Assembly: GCF_900089585.1 (NCBI RefSeq)
Contig: NZ_FLRH01000003.1
Coordinates: forward strand, 2,432,501-2,496,500
Direction: 5' to 3'
DNA length: 64,000 bases
Source: Micromonospora sediminicola
GTDB lineage: Bacteria; Actinomycetota; Actinomycetes; Mycobacteriales; Micromonosporaceae
The notes under the pieces were generated by a model, which saw nothing but the letters and a program-made list of their open reading frames with translations, searched no databases and had not been told where the DNA came from. Shown one piece after another: positions 44,052 to 53,830 of this stretch. Position 1 is the first letter of the stretch. Every line of letters starts with the position of its first letter. A program made the position numbers and the translations under genes.

Positions 44052-45719
44052 TCAGTCGCGGTCGGTGTGGTTCCGGTCCCACCGACCGCCGATCGGCGGC
44101 GTGTCCAGCCGCAGGGCGGCCCGGGTCCCGGCCAGGTCGTTGTCCTCGACGGCGCAGGAGACGCAACTGCCCGCCTCGGTGACCCACAGCCCGTAGGTCT
44201 GGCTGTCGGCGTCCCGGTGCCAGATCCGGTTGTTCCGCACGGTGGCGGAGTCGAACGGGGCGGCGATGGTGATCCCGGCGCAGGCGGGCGGCCCGTCGGG
44301 CAGCTCGTACGCCGCGCCGGGCTCCGGGACCGCCTCGTTCCACCCGGTCATGCCGTCCGGCCGCACCTCGGCCAGGGAGAGCCGGTTGCCGGTGTTGTCG
44401 GCGACCACCGCGTCGCGGGAGTCGACCCGGACGACCTTGCCCCGGTGGCCGCCGGCCGGCCAGTCCGCCGCGCCGTCGGTGACCTCGCGCGGGCCGTAGC
44501 GCACCGCCTCACCGGAGCCCCGATGGGCCGGCGCGGAGCGGCGGCCGTTGTCCCGGATGCGGTTGCCCACGATCGAGGCGTCGAGCATCGGCCGGTCGAT
44601 CCGGATCCCGTCCAGCGCGTTCTCCCGGATGTCGTTGCCCTCGATCACCACGTCCGCGGCCGCGCCCCGGTAGCCGTGGCCCAGGTCGTGCTCGTGGTAG
44701 CCGTACCCGCCGTTGTTGCTGATCCGGTTGCCCTGCACCGCGTACGGCCCGGGGGTGTTGCCCATGCTGATGCCGTCGCCGACGTTGCAGTCGATCACGT
44801 TGCCGGTGAGCAGGCCGCCGCGTCCGGCGATGCCGGCGGTGCCGTTGGCCGAGACGTCGAAGCCCGCCTCCAGGTTGTTGGTCATGGTGCAGCCGGAGAC
44901 GATCAGGCCGTCCGCGCCCCAGTCCGAGATGCCGAACCGGTTGGCCTGGCTGTGGCAGCCGATGATGCGGATGCCGCGCGGCGGCTCCCAGTAGTCCTTC
45001 TGCAGCTCCAGGAAGATCCCGTTGGTGCCGTTGCCGACGGTGGTGCAGTTGGCGATGGTGAGCCGCTCCACGTCGCCCCACCCGCCGATGCCCACGCCGA
45101 TCCCGGCGCCGCCCCACTGCTGGCCGTTGTCCAGTCGGCCGCAGCCCACCACGACCACCCCGTCGATCAGGCTGTCCTGGAGGAAGTCGCAGCCCAGGCC
45201 GGTGGCCCCGGTGTGGTGGATGTACAGGTTGCGGAACACGCCCCGGACGACGTACTGCAGGCCGAGGCCCTTGGCCAGGTAGTCGTACGCGGTCTGGGCC
45301 ACCCCGGAACCGTCGATCTCGAAGTCGGCGAAGGTGCAGTCCGCGATGTGCCGCTGCCGGTCCGCGCCGTGCTGCACGGTGGTCCAGTAGGCGAGCGGGA
45401 CCGGGGCGGCGCGGTTGCCCTCGTTGCTGAGCAGGAAGCGGGTGGCCGCCGAGCCGGCGCCGATCAGGGAGACGCCGCTGCGCCAGACGGTGCCGGCGTC
45501 GCGGATCGAGTAGAGGCCCGGCGGGCAGTAGATCACCCGGGCCCGGCCGTCGGCGTCGTAGCCGGCGCCGAGGCGGTCGACCAGCGCGGCCAGGGCCGGC
45601 TGGTCGTTGGTCACCCCGTCGCCGGTGAGCCCGAACTCGCGGGCGTCGCACCACAGCGGGGCGCCGGCCACCGGGGTCATCCGCTGCAGGGTGGTCGTGG
45701 CAAGGCCCTTGCGCGACAC
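44052..45719 (-). CDS. Right-handed parallel beta-helix protein (pectate-lyase-3 type)
   Basis: A 555-residue protein. Residues ~20-60 are the pectate_lyase_3 opening (LWCDAREFGLTGDGVTNDQP), as in phage tail spikes and glycosyl hydrolase family 55/28-like folds. The middle is a long ladder of beta-helix rungs (for example VIEGNDIRENALDGIRI and NNLEAGFDVSANG), many with asparagine-ladder residues. No signal peptide is visible, so location and role are uncertain. The GTG start has GAGGGGAG 8 nt upstream. Polysaccharide binding or cleavage is the usual role of this fold. Confidence 0.82.
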   Translation of the reverse strand: MSRKGLATTTLQRMTPVAGAPLWCDAREFGLTGDGVTNDQPALAALVDRLGAGYDADGRARVIYCPPGLYSIRDAGTVWRSGVSLIGAGSAATRFLLSNEGNRAAPVPLAYWTTVQHGADRQRHIADCTFADFEIDGSGVAQTAYDYLAKGLGLQYVVRGVFRNLYIHHTGATGLGCDFLQDSLIDGVVVVGCGRLDNGQQWGGAGIGVGIGGWGDVERLTIANCTTVGNGTNGIFLELQKDYWEPPRGIRIIGCHSQANRFGISDWGADGLIVSGCTMTNNLEAGFDVSANGTAGIAGRGGLLTGNVIDCNVGDGISMGNTPGPYAVQGNRISNNGGYGYHEHDLGHGYRGAAADVVIEGNDIRENALDGIRIDRPMLDASIVGNRIRDNGRRSAPAHRGSGEAVRYGPREVTDGAADWPAGGHRGKVVRVDSRDAVVADNTGNRLSLAEVRPDGMTGWNEAVPEPGAAYELPDGPPACAGITIAAPFDSATVRNNRIWHRDADSQTYGLWVTEAGSCVSCAVEDNDLAGTRAALRLDTPPIGGRWDRNHTDRD

Positions 45720-45797
45720 CGGGAGCTCCCCTCGGGCGTACGGTCCGTGGTCCGGACCGCTTTCCCGCTCCCGCCGGGCGGTAACGCCCGGCCCGGG

Positions 45798-46742
45798 TCA
45801 GGCCGCGGCGCCCACCGGTTCGGCGGCGGGCGCGGCCGGGGCCGGCGGGCTGACCGGCTGGCGCTCCCGGGTGGCCCAGAGCACGCCCAGCGTGGCCAGC
45901 AGCACCAGGCAGGACCCGAGCATGTGGGCGGCGACGAGCACGGCGGGCAGGTGGGTGAAGTACTGGACGAAGCCGATCAGGCCCTGACCCAGCTCGACCG
46001 CGAGGAGCACCCCGGCGGCCCGCGCGGCGCGCGACGCGCCGACCGCGCGGAACGCGAAGAACAACGCCACCGACAGGCCGATCAGCAGGAACACGCCGTC
46101 GGCGTGGACCTGGGAGATCGACTCCGGGTCCAGGCCGTTGCGGGCCGCGCCCTGGTCGCCGGCGTGCGGGCCGCTGCCGGTCACCCAGGTGCCGACCACC
46201 AGCACCGAGGCGCTCACCACCGTGGTGATCCGGGCGAGGGTACGCAGCGGCGCCGGCACGGTCGGGGTGACCGGCCCGTCGGGCTCGCCGGTGCGCCGCC
46301 ACAGCGCGTACGCGGCGGCGATCACCACCATCGAGGCGAGGAAGTGCAGCCCGACCACCCACGGGTTGAGGTCGGTGAGCACGGTGATCCCACCGAGCAC
46401 CGCCTGGGCGGGGATGCCGAACAGCACGCCGACCGCCAGCGGCAGCAGCCCGCGCCGGCGGGGCACCTGGGCCAGCACGGCCAGCACCACGGCCAGCGCG
46501 ATGATCCCGACGGCGAAGGTGAGCAGCCGGTTGCCGAACTCGATCACCCCGTGCACGCCCATCTCCGACGTGGTGGTGTACGACTCGTCGGTGCACCGGG
46601 GCCAGGTGGGGCAGCCGAGGCCGGACGCGGTGAGTCGGACGGCCCCGCCGGTGACCACGATCGCGACGTTCGCGATGATCGAGGCGAACGCGAGGCGGCG
46701 CAGCAGCGTGGGGGAGACCGGGAACCGGACGGAACGCTTCAC
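45798..46742 (-). CDS. ctaA: Haem A synthase (CtaA/COX15)
   Basis: A 314-residue membrane protein with about eight helices, oxidising haem O to haem A. Haem-ligand histidines are expected in GVHGVIEFGNRLLT, VVGLHFLASM, QVHADGVFLL and LVAAHMLGS. A Cys pair in GLGCPTWPRC is typical of Gram-positive CtaA. GTG at 46742 (VKRSVRF) has AGGA 8 nt upstream; a GTG six codons earlier (46760) is in frame. The C-terminal tail is Pro/Ala-rich. Divergent from the suf operon. Confidence 0.93.
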   Translation of the reverse strand: MKRSVRFPVSPTLLRRLAFASIIANVAIVVTGGAVRLTASGLGCPTWPRCTDESYTTTSEMGVHGVIEFGNRLLTFAVGIIALAVVLAVLAQVPRRRGLLPLAVGVLFGIPAQAVLGGITVLTDLNPWVVGLHFLASMVVIAAAYALWRRTGEPDGPVTPTVPAPLRTLARITTVVSASVLVVGTWVTGSGPHAGDQGAARNGLDPESISQVHADGVFLLIGLSVALFFAFRAVGASRAARAAGVLLAVELGQGLIGFVQYFTHLPAVLVAAHMLGSCLVLLATLGVLWATRERQPVSPPAPAAPAAEPVGAAA

Positions 46743-46822
46743 GGAGCGAATCCTACGCACCGTAGTTGATCCCGATCGGGTGACTCCGCCGACCCGGTGG
46801 TCGGAATCACCGGACCCCGGGT

Positions 46823-46851
46823 TTGCGGGGCTCCGACGAATTACGTAACGT
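46823..46851 (+). promoter_or_regulatory. suf operon promoter (leaderless)
   Basis: TTGCGG (46823-46828) and TAACGT (46846-46851) are separated by exactly 17 nt, and the -10 is 7 nt before the sufR GTG at 46859. There is no SD. TTACGTAA palindromic sequence overlaps the -10 and could be part of a SufR site. Confidence 0.6.
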
Positions 46852-46858
46852 TGCCGTT

Positions 46859-47599
46859 GTGAAAAACGCGGCAGCGCTGTCCGGAGAGCCGGTGACCAGT
46901 TCGGTCACCAGCGCGACGGCGCCCGCCGACCTGTCGACGCGGGACCGGGTCACCCAGCTCCTGCTGGAGCGGGGCGCCACCACGGCCGCGCAGCTCGGCT
47001 CCGCGCTGGGCCTGAGTCCGGCCGCGATCCGCCGGCACCTCGACGCGATGCTCGCCGACGGTGACGTCGTCGCCCGTGAGCAGGCCGTGCGGGGCAGTCG
47101 GGGGCGGGGCCGGCCGGCCAAGGTGTTCGTGCTGACCGAGGCGGCCCGGGTGCGGTGCGGCACCCACCACTACGACAACATGGCCACCGCGGCGCTGCGG
47201 TGGATCGCCCGCACCGGCGGCGCCGAGGCCGTCGCGGCGTTCGCGGCCGAGCAGGTCGCCGCGCTGGAGGCCCGCTGCCGGGCGGCCGTGGAGGACGCCG
47301 ACGACGACGCCCCGCTCGCGCGGGCGGAGGCGCTCGCCGAGGCGCTCACCGCCGAGGGCTACGCTGCGAACGCGTCCACGATCGCGTCCGGCGGCCAGCT
47401 CTGCCAGCACCACTGCCCGGTGGCGCACGTGGCCGCCGAGTTTCCCCAGCTGTGCGAGGCCGAGACCGCGGTGATCTCCCGTCTGGTCGGCACCCACGTG
47501 CAGCGCCTGGCCACCATCGCGCACGGCGACGGCGTGTGCACCACGCACATTCCCGCCCAGTCCGGTTCCACCGTCACCACTGTGAGGACAGATAGATGA
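46859..47599 (+). CDS. sufR: Fe-S cluster-sensing repressor SufR (ArsR-like)
   Basis: A 246-residue regulator of Fe-S biogenesis. The N-terminal winged helix reads [25 protein letters not shown] with the wing [17 protein letters not shown]. The C-terminal domain holds cluster-ligand cysteines ([17 protein letters not shown]). In cyanobacteria and mycobacteria SufR with its cluster represses suf and is relieved when clusters are damaged. The GTG at 46859 is chosen because a good promoter ends 7 nt upstream. It overlaps sufB (ATGA), so it is the first gene of the operon it controls. Confidence 0.94.
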   Translation: MKNAAALSGEPVTSSVTSATAPADLSTRDRVTQLLLERGATTAAQLGSALGLSPAAIRRHLDAMLADGDVVAREQAVRGSRGRGRPAKVFVLTEAARVRCGTHHYDNMATAALRWIARTGGAEAVAAFAAEQVAALEARCRAAVEDADDDAPLARAEALAEALTAEGYAANASTIASGGQLCQHHCPVAHVAAEFPQLCEAETAVISRLVGTHVQRLATIAHGDGVCTTHIPAQSGSTVTTVRTDR

Positions 47600-49026
47600 C
47601 CGAGCAGATCGTCCAGCCCCTGACCCAGGAGGAGCAGCTCGCTGCCCTCGGTCGTTACGAGTACGGCTGGGCCGACCCCGACGTCGCCGGGGCGTCCGCC
47701 CAGCGCGGCCTCAACGAGGCGGTGGTCCGGGACATCTCGGCCAAGAAGAACGAGCCGGCCTGGATGCTCGACCTGCGCCTGAAGGGCCTGCGGCTGTTCG
47801 ACCGCAAGCCGATGCCGGCCTGGGGCGCCGACCTCACCGGGATCGACTTCGACAACATCAAGTACTTCGTCCGGTCCACCGAGAAGCAGGCCACCAGCTG
47901 GGAGGACCTGCCGGAGGACATCAAGAACACCTACGACCGGCTGGGCATCCCGGAGGCGGAGAAGCAGCGGCTGGTCGCCGGCGTCGCGGCGCAGTACGAG
48001 TCCGAGGTGGTCTACCACAAGATCCGTGAGGACCTCGAGGAGCAGGGCGTCGTCTTCCTCGACACCGACACCGCGCTGCGCGAGCACGAGGACATCTTCA
48101 AGGAGTACTTCGGCACGGTCATCCCGGTCGGCGACAACAAGTTCGCCGCGCTGAACACCTCCGTCTGGTCCGGCGGCTCGTTCATCTACGTGCCGAAGGG
48201 CGTGCACGTGGAGATCCCGCTGCAGGCCTACTTCCGGATCAACACGGAGAACATGGGCCAGTTCGAGCGGACCCTGATCATCGTCGACGAGGGCGCGTAC
48301 GTGCACTACGTCGAGGGTTGCACCGCGCCGCTCTACTCCTCCGACTCGCTGCACAGCGCGGTCGTGGAGATCATCGTGAAGAAGAACGCGCGCTGCCGCT
48401 ACACGACCATCCAGAACTGGTCGAACAACGTCTACAACCTGGTCACCAAGCGCGCCGTGTGCCACGAGGGCGCGACCATGGAGTGGGTCGACGGCAACAT
48501 CGGCTCCAAGGTCACCATGAAGTACCCGGCGGTCTACATGACCGGCGAGCACGCCAAGGGCGAGGTGCTCTCGGTGGCCATGGCCGGCGAGGGCCAGCAC
48601 CAGGACGCCGGCGCCAAGATGGTGCACGCCGCGCCGCACACCTCCTCGACCATCGTGTCGAAGTCGATCGCCCGGGGCGGCGGCCGCACCTCCTACCGGG
48701 GCCTGGTGCAGGTGCTGGAGGGTTCGACCAGCAGCAGGAGCACGGTCAAGTGCGACGCGCTCCTGGTCGACACCATCTCCCGCTCCGACACCTACCCGTA
48801 CGTCGACATCCGTGAGGACGACGTGTCGATGGGGCACGAGGCGACCGTCTCCAAGGTCAGCGACGACCAGCTCTTCTACCTGATGAGCCGGGGCCTGAGC
48901 GAGGACGAGGCGATGGCGATGATCGTGCGCGGCTTCATCGAGCCGATCGCCAAGGAGCTCCCCATGGAATACGCGCTGGAGCTCAACCGCCTGATCGAGC
49001 TCCAGATGGAAGGTGCCGTCGGCTGA
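47596..49026 (+). CDS. sufB: Fe-S cluster assembly scaffold SufB
   Basis: A 476-residue scaffold subunit of the SufBCD complex, where the nascent cluster forms. The conserved core [25 protein letters not shown] and [15 protein letters not shown] is present. The protein is continuous with no intein insertion, unlike several mycobacterial SufB proteins. The ATG overlaps the sufR stop by 4 nt. It is followed after 98 nt by sufD. Confidence 0.98.
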   Translation: MTEQIVQPLTQEEQLAALGRYEYGWADPDVAGASAQRGLNEAVVRDISAKKNEPAWMLDLRLKGLRLFDRKPMPAWGADLTGIDFDNIKYFVRSTEKQATSWEDLPEDIKNTYDRLGIPEAEKQRLVAGVAAQYESEVVYHKIREDLEEQGVVFLDTDTALREHEDIFKEYFGTVIPVGDNKFAALNTSVWSGGSFIYVPKGVHVEIPLQAYFRINTENMGQFERTLIIVDEGAYVHYVEGCTAPLYSSDSLHSAVVEIIVKKNARCRYTTIQNWSNNVYNLVTKRAVCHEGATMEWVDGNIGSKVTMKYPAVYMTGEHAKGEVLSVAMAGEGQHQDAGAKMVHAAPHTSSTIVSKSIARGGGRTSYRGLVQVLEGSTSSRSTVKCDALLVDTISRSDTYPYVDIREDDVSMGHEATVSKVSDDQLFYLMSRGLSEDEAMAMIVRGFIEPIAKELPMEYALELNRLIELQMEGAVG

Positions 49027-49124
49027 GCCCGACCGCGGGCCCGGACCGGTCAGGCCGGGCCGCGCGGGCCTCGACCCGCCCTCCGGTTAATGACACCGTC
49101 GTCGCAGAACAGACCAAGGAAGAG

Positions 49125-50267
49125 ATGACTACCCAGGCTTCCGCGCCGCCCACGACCAAGTCGCAGGCGCTCCGCTCGTACGACGTCGCCGACTTCCCGG
49201 CCCTGACCGGCCTGGAGGAGGAGTGGCGCTTCACCCCGCTCAAGCGCCTGCGTGGGCTGGCCTCGTCGGCCCAGGTCGCCACCGGCGCGGTCCGGCACGA
49301 GCACGGTGACCTGCCCGAGGGCGTCACCGTCGACCGGATCGGGCGGGACGACCCGCGGGTGGGCAGCGTGCTCACCCCGTTCGACCGGGTCAGCGCGCTG
49401 GCGTACGGCGGGGCCGACGGCGCGCTGCTGGTGCAGGTCGCCCGGGACGCCGTGGTGGCGGAGCCGGTGCGCCTGCGGGTGGTCGGCGAGACCGCCGAGG
49501 CGCTCGCGTTCGGCCACACGTTCCTCGAGGTGGGCCGCTTCGCCGAGGTGACCGTGGTGCTGGAGCAGGTCGGCTCGGCCACGCTCGCCGACAACGTCGA
49601 GGTGACCGTGGCGGACGGGGCGAAGCTGACCCTCGTCACGGTCGCCGACTGGGCCGACGACGCGGTCCAGGCCCAGCACCTCAGGGTCAAGCTGGGTCGC
49701 GATGCCAAGATCGTGCACGTGCAGGTCAGCCTCGGCGGCGACCTGGTCCGGCAGTACACCTCGGTGGAGTACACGCAGCGCGGCGGCGAGGCCGAGCTGT
49801 ACGGCCTCTACTTCGCCGACTCGGGCCAGCACCTGGAGCACCGGCAGCTGGTCGACCACACCGTGCCGGACTGCCGCAGCAACGTCGGCTACCGCGGCGC
49901 GCTGCAGGGCGACGACGCGCACACCGTCTGGGTGGGCGACGTGCTGATCCGGGCCGAGGCGACCGGCACCGACACGTACGAGATCAACCGAAACCTGCTG
50001 CTCAGCGACGGCGCCCGCGCCGACTCCGTGCCCAACCTGGAGATCGAGACCGGCGAGATCGCCGGCGCCGGGCACGCCAGCGCGACCGGCCGGTTCGACG
50101 ACGAGCAGCTGTTCTACCTGATGGCCCGGGGCATCCCGGAGGCCGAGGCCCGGCGCCTGGTGGTGCGTGGCTTCTTCGCCGAGATGATCAACAAGATCCC
50201 GGTCGAGGACCTGCGCGAGCGGCTCGGCGACGCGATCGAGGCGCGCCTGGCGAAGGCCGGCGCCTGA
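49125..50267 (+). CDS. sufD: Fe-S cluster assembly protein SufD
   Basis: A 380-residue paralogue of SufB that forms the scaffold heterodimer and helps acquire iron. It contains EEWRFTPLKRLRG near the N-terminus and the shared C-terminal core (HTVPDCRSNVGYRGAL, DEQLFYLMARGIPEAEARRL). AAGGAAGAG precedes the ATG. It overlaps the downstream Rieske gene by one base (TGATG). Confidence 0.97.
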   Translation: MTTQASAPPTTKSQALRSYDVADFPALTGLEEEWRFTPLKRLRGLASSAQVATGAVRHEHGDLPEGVTVDRIGRDDPRVGSVLTPFDRVSALAYGGADGALLVQVARDAVVAEPVRLRVVGETAEALAFGHTFLEVGRFAEVTVVLEQVGSATLADNVEVTVADGAKLTLVTVADWADDAVQAQHLRVKLGRDAKIVHVQVSLGGDLVRQYTSVEYTQRGGEAELYGLYFADSGQHLEHRQLVDHTVPDCRSNVGYRGALQGDDAHTVWVGDVLIRAEATGTDTYEINRNLLLSDGARADSVPNLEIETGEIAGAGHASATGRFDDEQLFYLMARGIPEAEARRLVVRGFFAEMINKIPVEDLRERLGDAIEARLAKAGA

Positions 50268-50593
50268 TGATCAGGATCTGTTCGACCGAGGACGTGCCGA
50301 AGGGCACCGCGATCAGCGCCGACGTGGACGGCGTGCAGATCGCGGTCGTGCACGGCGAGGACGACGCGTTCTACGCCGTGCGCGACGAGTGCTCGCACGC
50401 CGCCGTCGCGCTCTCCGAGGGCGAGGTCGAGGGCTGCACGCTGGAATGCTGGCTGCACGGATCCCGTTTCGACCTGCGTACCGGTGAGCCCACCGGGCTG
50501 CCCGCGACCGAACCCGTACCCGTCTACCCCGTCGAAGTCCGCGACGGCGAGATCTACGTCAGCATGACGCCGAGCAATGGAGTGACCCGATGA
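50267..50593 (+). CDS. Rieske-type [2Fe-2S] ferredoxin of the suf operon
   Basis: A 108-residue soluble Rieske protein. Cluster ligands are in ECSHAAVAL and ECWLHGSRFD (C-x-H and C-x2-H). It resembles the small subunit of non-haem dioxygenases (ferredoxin component). Embedded between sufD and sufC with a 1-nt overlap on one side and 4 nt on the other, it is likely an electron donor for cluster assembly or an early client. This placement is common in actinobacterial suf operons. Confidence 0.94.
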   Translation: MIRICSTEDVPKGTAISADVDGVQIAVVHGEDDAFYAVRDECSHAAVALSEGEVEGCTLECWLHGSRFDLRTGEPTGLPATEPVPVYPVEVRDGEIYVSMTPSNGVTR

Positions 50594-51363
50594 GCACCCT
50601 GGAGATCCGCGACCTGAAGGTGTCGGTCAAGCTGCCCGAGGGTGAGCTCAAGCCGATCCTGCACGGGGTCGACCTGACCGTGCGCTCCGGCGAGACGCAC
50701 GCCATCATGGGCCCGAACGGCTCCGGCAAGTCGACGCTCGCCTACTCGATCGCCGGCCACCCGAAGTACGAGATCACCGGCGGCGAGGTCACCCTCGACG
50801 GCTCCGACGTGCTCTCCATGTCCGTCGACGAGCGGGCCCGCGCCGGCCTGTTCCTGGCCATGCAGTACCCGGTCGAGGTCCCCGGCGTGTCGGTGGCCAA
50901 CTTCCTGCGTACCGCCAAGACCGCCATCGACGGCGAGGCGCCGAAGCTGCGCACCTGGGCCGGCGAGCTGCGCGGCGCCATGGAGAAGCTCCAGATGGAC
51001 CCGGCGTTCGCCCAGCGCAACGTCAACGAGGGCTTCTCCGGCGGCGAGAAGAAGCGGCACGAGATCGTGCAGCTGGAGCTGCTCAAGCCGAAGATCGCCA
51101 TCCTGGACGAGACCGACTCCGGTCTCGACGTGGACGCGCTGCGCGTGGTCAGCGAGGGCGTGAACCGGGTCCGCGACACCGGCGACACGGGGATGCTGCT
51201 GATCACCCACTACACCCGGATCCTGCGCTACATCAAGCCGGACTTCGTGCACGTCTTCGTGGCGGGCCGGATCGTCGAGCAGGGCGGCCGCGAGCTGGCC
51301 GACAAGCTCGAGGAAGAGGGCTACGAGCGCTACGTCGCCGGGGCCGGCGCGGCGCGGGCCTGA
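50590..51363 (+). CDS. sufC: Fe-S cluster assembly ATPase SufC
   Basis: A 257-residue ABC-type ATPase driving the SufBCD scaffold. Walker A is GPNGSGKSTLAYS, the signature FSGGEKKRHEIVQLE, and Walker B AILDETDSGLDVDAL, the SufC-typical ending. The ATG overlaps the Rieske stop (ATGA), and sufS begins 6 nt after its stop. Confidence 0.98.
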   Translation: MSTLEIRDLKVSVKLPEGELKPILHGVDLTVRSGETHAIMGPNGSGKSTLAYSIAGHPKYEITGGEVTLDGSDVLSMSVDERARAGLFLAMQYPVEVPGVSVANFLRTAKTAIDGEAPKLRTWAGELRGAMEKLQMDPAFAQRNVNEGFSGGEKKRHEIVQLELLKPKIAILDETDSGLDVDALRVVSEGVNRVRDTGDTGMLLITHYTRILRYIKPDFVHVFVAGRIVEQGGRELADKLEEEGYERYVAGAGAARA

Positions 51364-51369
51364 CCTGAC

Positions 51370-52674
51370 ATGACCTCGATCGCGATCCCGGCGGGCATGC
51401 CGCAGTACGACGACGTGCCCCGCTTCGACGTGGCGACGGTGCGGGCCGACTTCCCGATCCTGGACCGGGAGGTCAACGGCCACCCGCTGGTCTACCTGGA
51501 CAGCGCGAACACCTCGCACAAGCCGCGGCAGGTGCTGGACGTGCTCGCCGAGCACTACGCGAGGCACAACGCCAACGTGTCGCGCTCGGTGCACACGCTG
51601 GGCACCGAGGCGACCGAGGCGTACGAGGGCGCGCGGGCGAAGATCGCCGCGTTCATCAACGCCCCCAGCGTCGACGAGGTGGTGTTCACCAAGAACTCCA
51701 CCGAGGCGATCAACCTGGTGGCGTACGCGTTCTCCAACGCCTCGCTGCGCGCGGACGCCGACCCCCGGTTCCGGCTGGGGCCCGGCGACGAGATCGTGAT
51801 CTCCGAGATGGAGCACCACTCGAACATCGTCCCGTGGCAGCTGCTCGCGGAGCGCACCGGCGCGACGCTGCGCTGGTTCCCGGTCACCGACCACGGCCGG
51901 CTCGACGAGTCCGGCCTGGACGACCTGGTCACCGAGCGGACGAAGATCGTCTCGCTGGTGCACATGTCGAACATCCTCGGCACCGTCAACGCCACCTCGC
52001 GGATCACCGCGCGGGTCCGCGAGGTCGGCGCGCTGCTGCTGCTCGACTGCTCGCAGTCGGTGCCGCACCTGCCGATGGACGTGGTCGACTTCGACGCCGA
52101 CTTCATCGTCTTCACCGGGCACAAGATGTGCGGCCCGACCGGCATCGGCGTGCTCTGGGGCCGGGGCGAGCTGCTCGCCGCGATGCCCCCGGTGATGGGC
52201 GGCGGCTCGATGATCGAGACGGTGACGATGGCCGGCTCGACGTTCGCCGCGCCGCCGGCCCGGTTCGAGGCGGGCACCCCGCCGATCGCCGAGGCGGTGG
52301 CGCTCGGCGCGGCGGTGGACTACCTCACCGGCATCGGCATGCCGGCCATCCAGTGGCACGAGAAGGAGCTGACGGCGTACGCGCTGGACGCCCTCGCCAC
52401 CGTGCCGGGGCTGCGGATCTTCGGCCCGACCGTGCCGGTCGGCCGGGGCGGGACGATCTCCTTCGCCCTCGGTGACGTGCACCCGCACGACGTCGGGCAG
52501 GTGCTCGACTCGCTCGGTGTGCAGGTGCGGGTGGGGCACCACTGCGCCAAGCCGGTGTGCGCCCGCTTCGGGGTGCCGGCGATGACGCGGGCGTCGTTCT
52601 ACCTCTACACCACCACGGCGGAGATCGACGCCCTGGTGACGGGCCTGGACAAGGTGCGGAAGGTGTTCGAGTGA
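51370..52674 (+). CDS. sufS: Cysteine desulfurase SufS
   Basis: A 434-residue PLP enzyme taking sulfur from cysteine. The PLP Lys is in FTGHKMCGPTG, and the active-site Cys in RVGHHCAKPVCARFG. The N-terminus YLDSANTSHKPRQVLD is typical of the group-II desulfurases. It works with SufU, whose gene overlaps its stop codon by 1 nt (TGATG). Confidence 0.97.
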   Translation: MTSIAIPAGMPQYDDVPRFDVATVRADFPILDREVNGHPLVYLDSANTSHKPRQVLDVLAEHYARHNANVSRSVHTLGTEATEAYEGARAKIAAFINAPSVDEVVFTKNSTEAINLVAYAFSNASLRADADPRFRLGPGDEIVISEMEHHSNIVPWQLLAERTGATLRWFPVTDHGRLDESGLDDLVTERTKIVSLVHMSNILGTVNATSRITARVREVGALLLLDCSQSVPHLPMDVVDFDADFIVFTGHKMCGPTGIGVLWGRGELLAAMPPVMGGGSMIETVTMAGSTFAAPPARFEAGTPPIAEAVALGAAVDYLTGIGMPAIQWHEKELTAYALDALATVPGLRIFGPTVPVGRGGTISFALGDVHPHDVGQVLDSLGVQVRVGHHCAKPVCARFGVPAMTRASFYLYTTTAEIDALVTGLDKVRKVFE

Positions 52675-53144
52675 TGCAGCTCGAGTCGCTCTACCAGGAG
52701 ATCATCCTGGACCACTACAAGCATCCGCACGGCCGTGGCCTGCGGGAGGCGGACCCGGCGGCCCAGGTCGGCGAGGCGCACCACGTCAACCCGACCTGCG
52801 GTGACGAGATCACCGTGCGGGTGGCGACCGACGGCAGCGTGTTCACCGACATCTCGTACGACGGGATGGGCTGCTCGATCAGCCAGGCCTCGGCGAGCAT
52901 CCTGCACGAGCTGCTGCGCGGCCGGGCCGCGCAGGACGCCGCCGTGGTGCACGAGGCGTTCGTCGAGTTGATGTCCGGGCGTGGCCAGGTCACGCCGGAC
53001 GAGGACGTGCTCGGAGACGGGGTGGCGTTCGCGGGTGTCGCGCGCTACCCGGCCCGGGTCAAGTGCGCGCTGCTGTCGTGGATGGCGTTCAAGGACGCCG
53101 CGGCACGCGCCGGGGTGGGCGTGAGCCCGGAGGTGAAGGCATGA
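52674..53144 (+). CDS. sufU: Sulfur-relay protein SufU
   Basis: A 156-residue zinc-dependent sulfur acceptor from SufS. The three conserved Cys are in HHVNPTCGDEITV, YDGMGCSISQAS and YPARVKCALLSW, with Asp in the first motif, the zinc site of SufU. The ATG overlaps the sufS stop and the gene overlaps the DUF59 gene (ATGA). Confidence 0.96.
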   Translation: MQLESLYQEIILDHYKHPHGRGLREADPAAQVGEAHHVNPTCGDEITVRVATDGSVFTDISYDGMGCSISQASASILHELLRGRAAQDAAVVHEAFVELMSGRGQVTPDEDVLGDGVAFAGVARYPARVKCALLSWMAFKDAAARAGVGVSPEVKA

Positions 53145-53581
53145 GCGACGAGACCAGCACGACTCCGGAGGCCGGCGCGGTGGCGACGGACGGCACTGCC
53201 GTCAACGGGGCTGTTGCCGACGGTGCGGCCGCGGGTGTGGCGGCGCCGGCCGGCGGCAAGGCCGCGATCGGTGACATCGAGGAGGCGATGAAGGACGTCG
53301 TCGACCCCGAGCTGGGCATCAACGTGGTCGACCTGGGCCTGGTGTACGGCGTGCACGTGGACGACGAGAACGTCGCCACGCTGGACATGACGCTGACCTC
53401 GGCGGCCTGCCCGCTGACCGACGTGATCGAGGACCAGGCCCGGCAGGCGCTGACCACCGGTCCCGGCGGCGGCCTGGTCAACGACATCCGGATCAACTGG
53501 GTCTGGCTGCCGCCGTGGGGCCCCGACAAGATCACCGACGAGGGGCGCGACCAGCTCCGCTCCCTCGGCTTTAACGTCTGA
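53141..53581 (+). CDS. Metal-sulfur cluster assembly factor (SufT/DUF59)
   Basis: A 146-residue MIP18/DUF59-family maturation factor. The C-terminal ~95 residues contain MKDVVDPELGINVVDLGLVY and the conserved Cys in TSAACPLTDVI. The first ~45 residues are an Ala/Gly/Thr-rich, low-complexity extension not typical of the shortest homologues. It is last in the suf operon and overlaps sufU by 4 nt; a perfect hairpin follows 19 nt after the stop. Confidence 0.94.
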   Translation: MSDETSTTPEAGAVATDGTAVNGAVADGAAAGVAAPAGGKAAIGDIEEAMKDVVDPELGINVVDLGLVYGVHVDDENVATLDMTLTSAACPLTDVIEDQARQALTTGPGGGLVNDIRINWVWLPPWGPDKITDEGRDQLRSLGFNV

Positions 53582-53600
53582 CCGGTCCAGGGTCAGGATT

Positions 53601-53636
53601 CCGGGCGCGGCACCCCTTCCGGGGTGCCGCGCCCGG
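53601..53636. terminator. suf operon terminator
   Basis: A perfect 16-bp stem (CCGGGCGCGGCACCCC and complement) with a TTCC loop; CTCGTTGCC follows without a long T-run. Confidence 0.75.
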
Positions 53637-53780
53637 CTCGTTGCCCCCCTTGCTCGCGTGCCGCCTCGCTCTGGCCCGTCCCGTGTCGGCCTGGCCTGAC
53701 CCGCACGACCCGCTCCGGTCACCTCGTCGCACCGACGTACCGAAATCCGGGAACTCGCAACCGTCAGTCAGGACGGCAGT

Positions 53781-53830
53781 AGATCTTGGTAGGAAACGGC
53801 CCCTATAAGGGCCGTTTCCTACCAAGATCT
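53781..53830. repeat. Family-A intergenic palindrome, copy 2
   Basis: Perfect 22-nt arms AGATCTTGGTAGGAAACGGC.. around a CTATAA loop. Apart from a T for A at one arm position and the loop, it matches the copy at 22406-22459. Compensating arm changes (TAGG/CCTA versus AAGG/CCTT) show that pairing is conserved. Confidence 0.85.

Noticed and set aside
47596-49026. Intein in SufB, as in some mycobacteria
   Set aside because: The protein is 476 residues and continuous across the usual insertion point.
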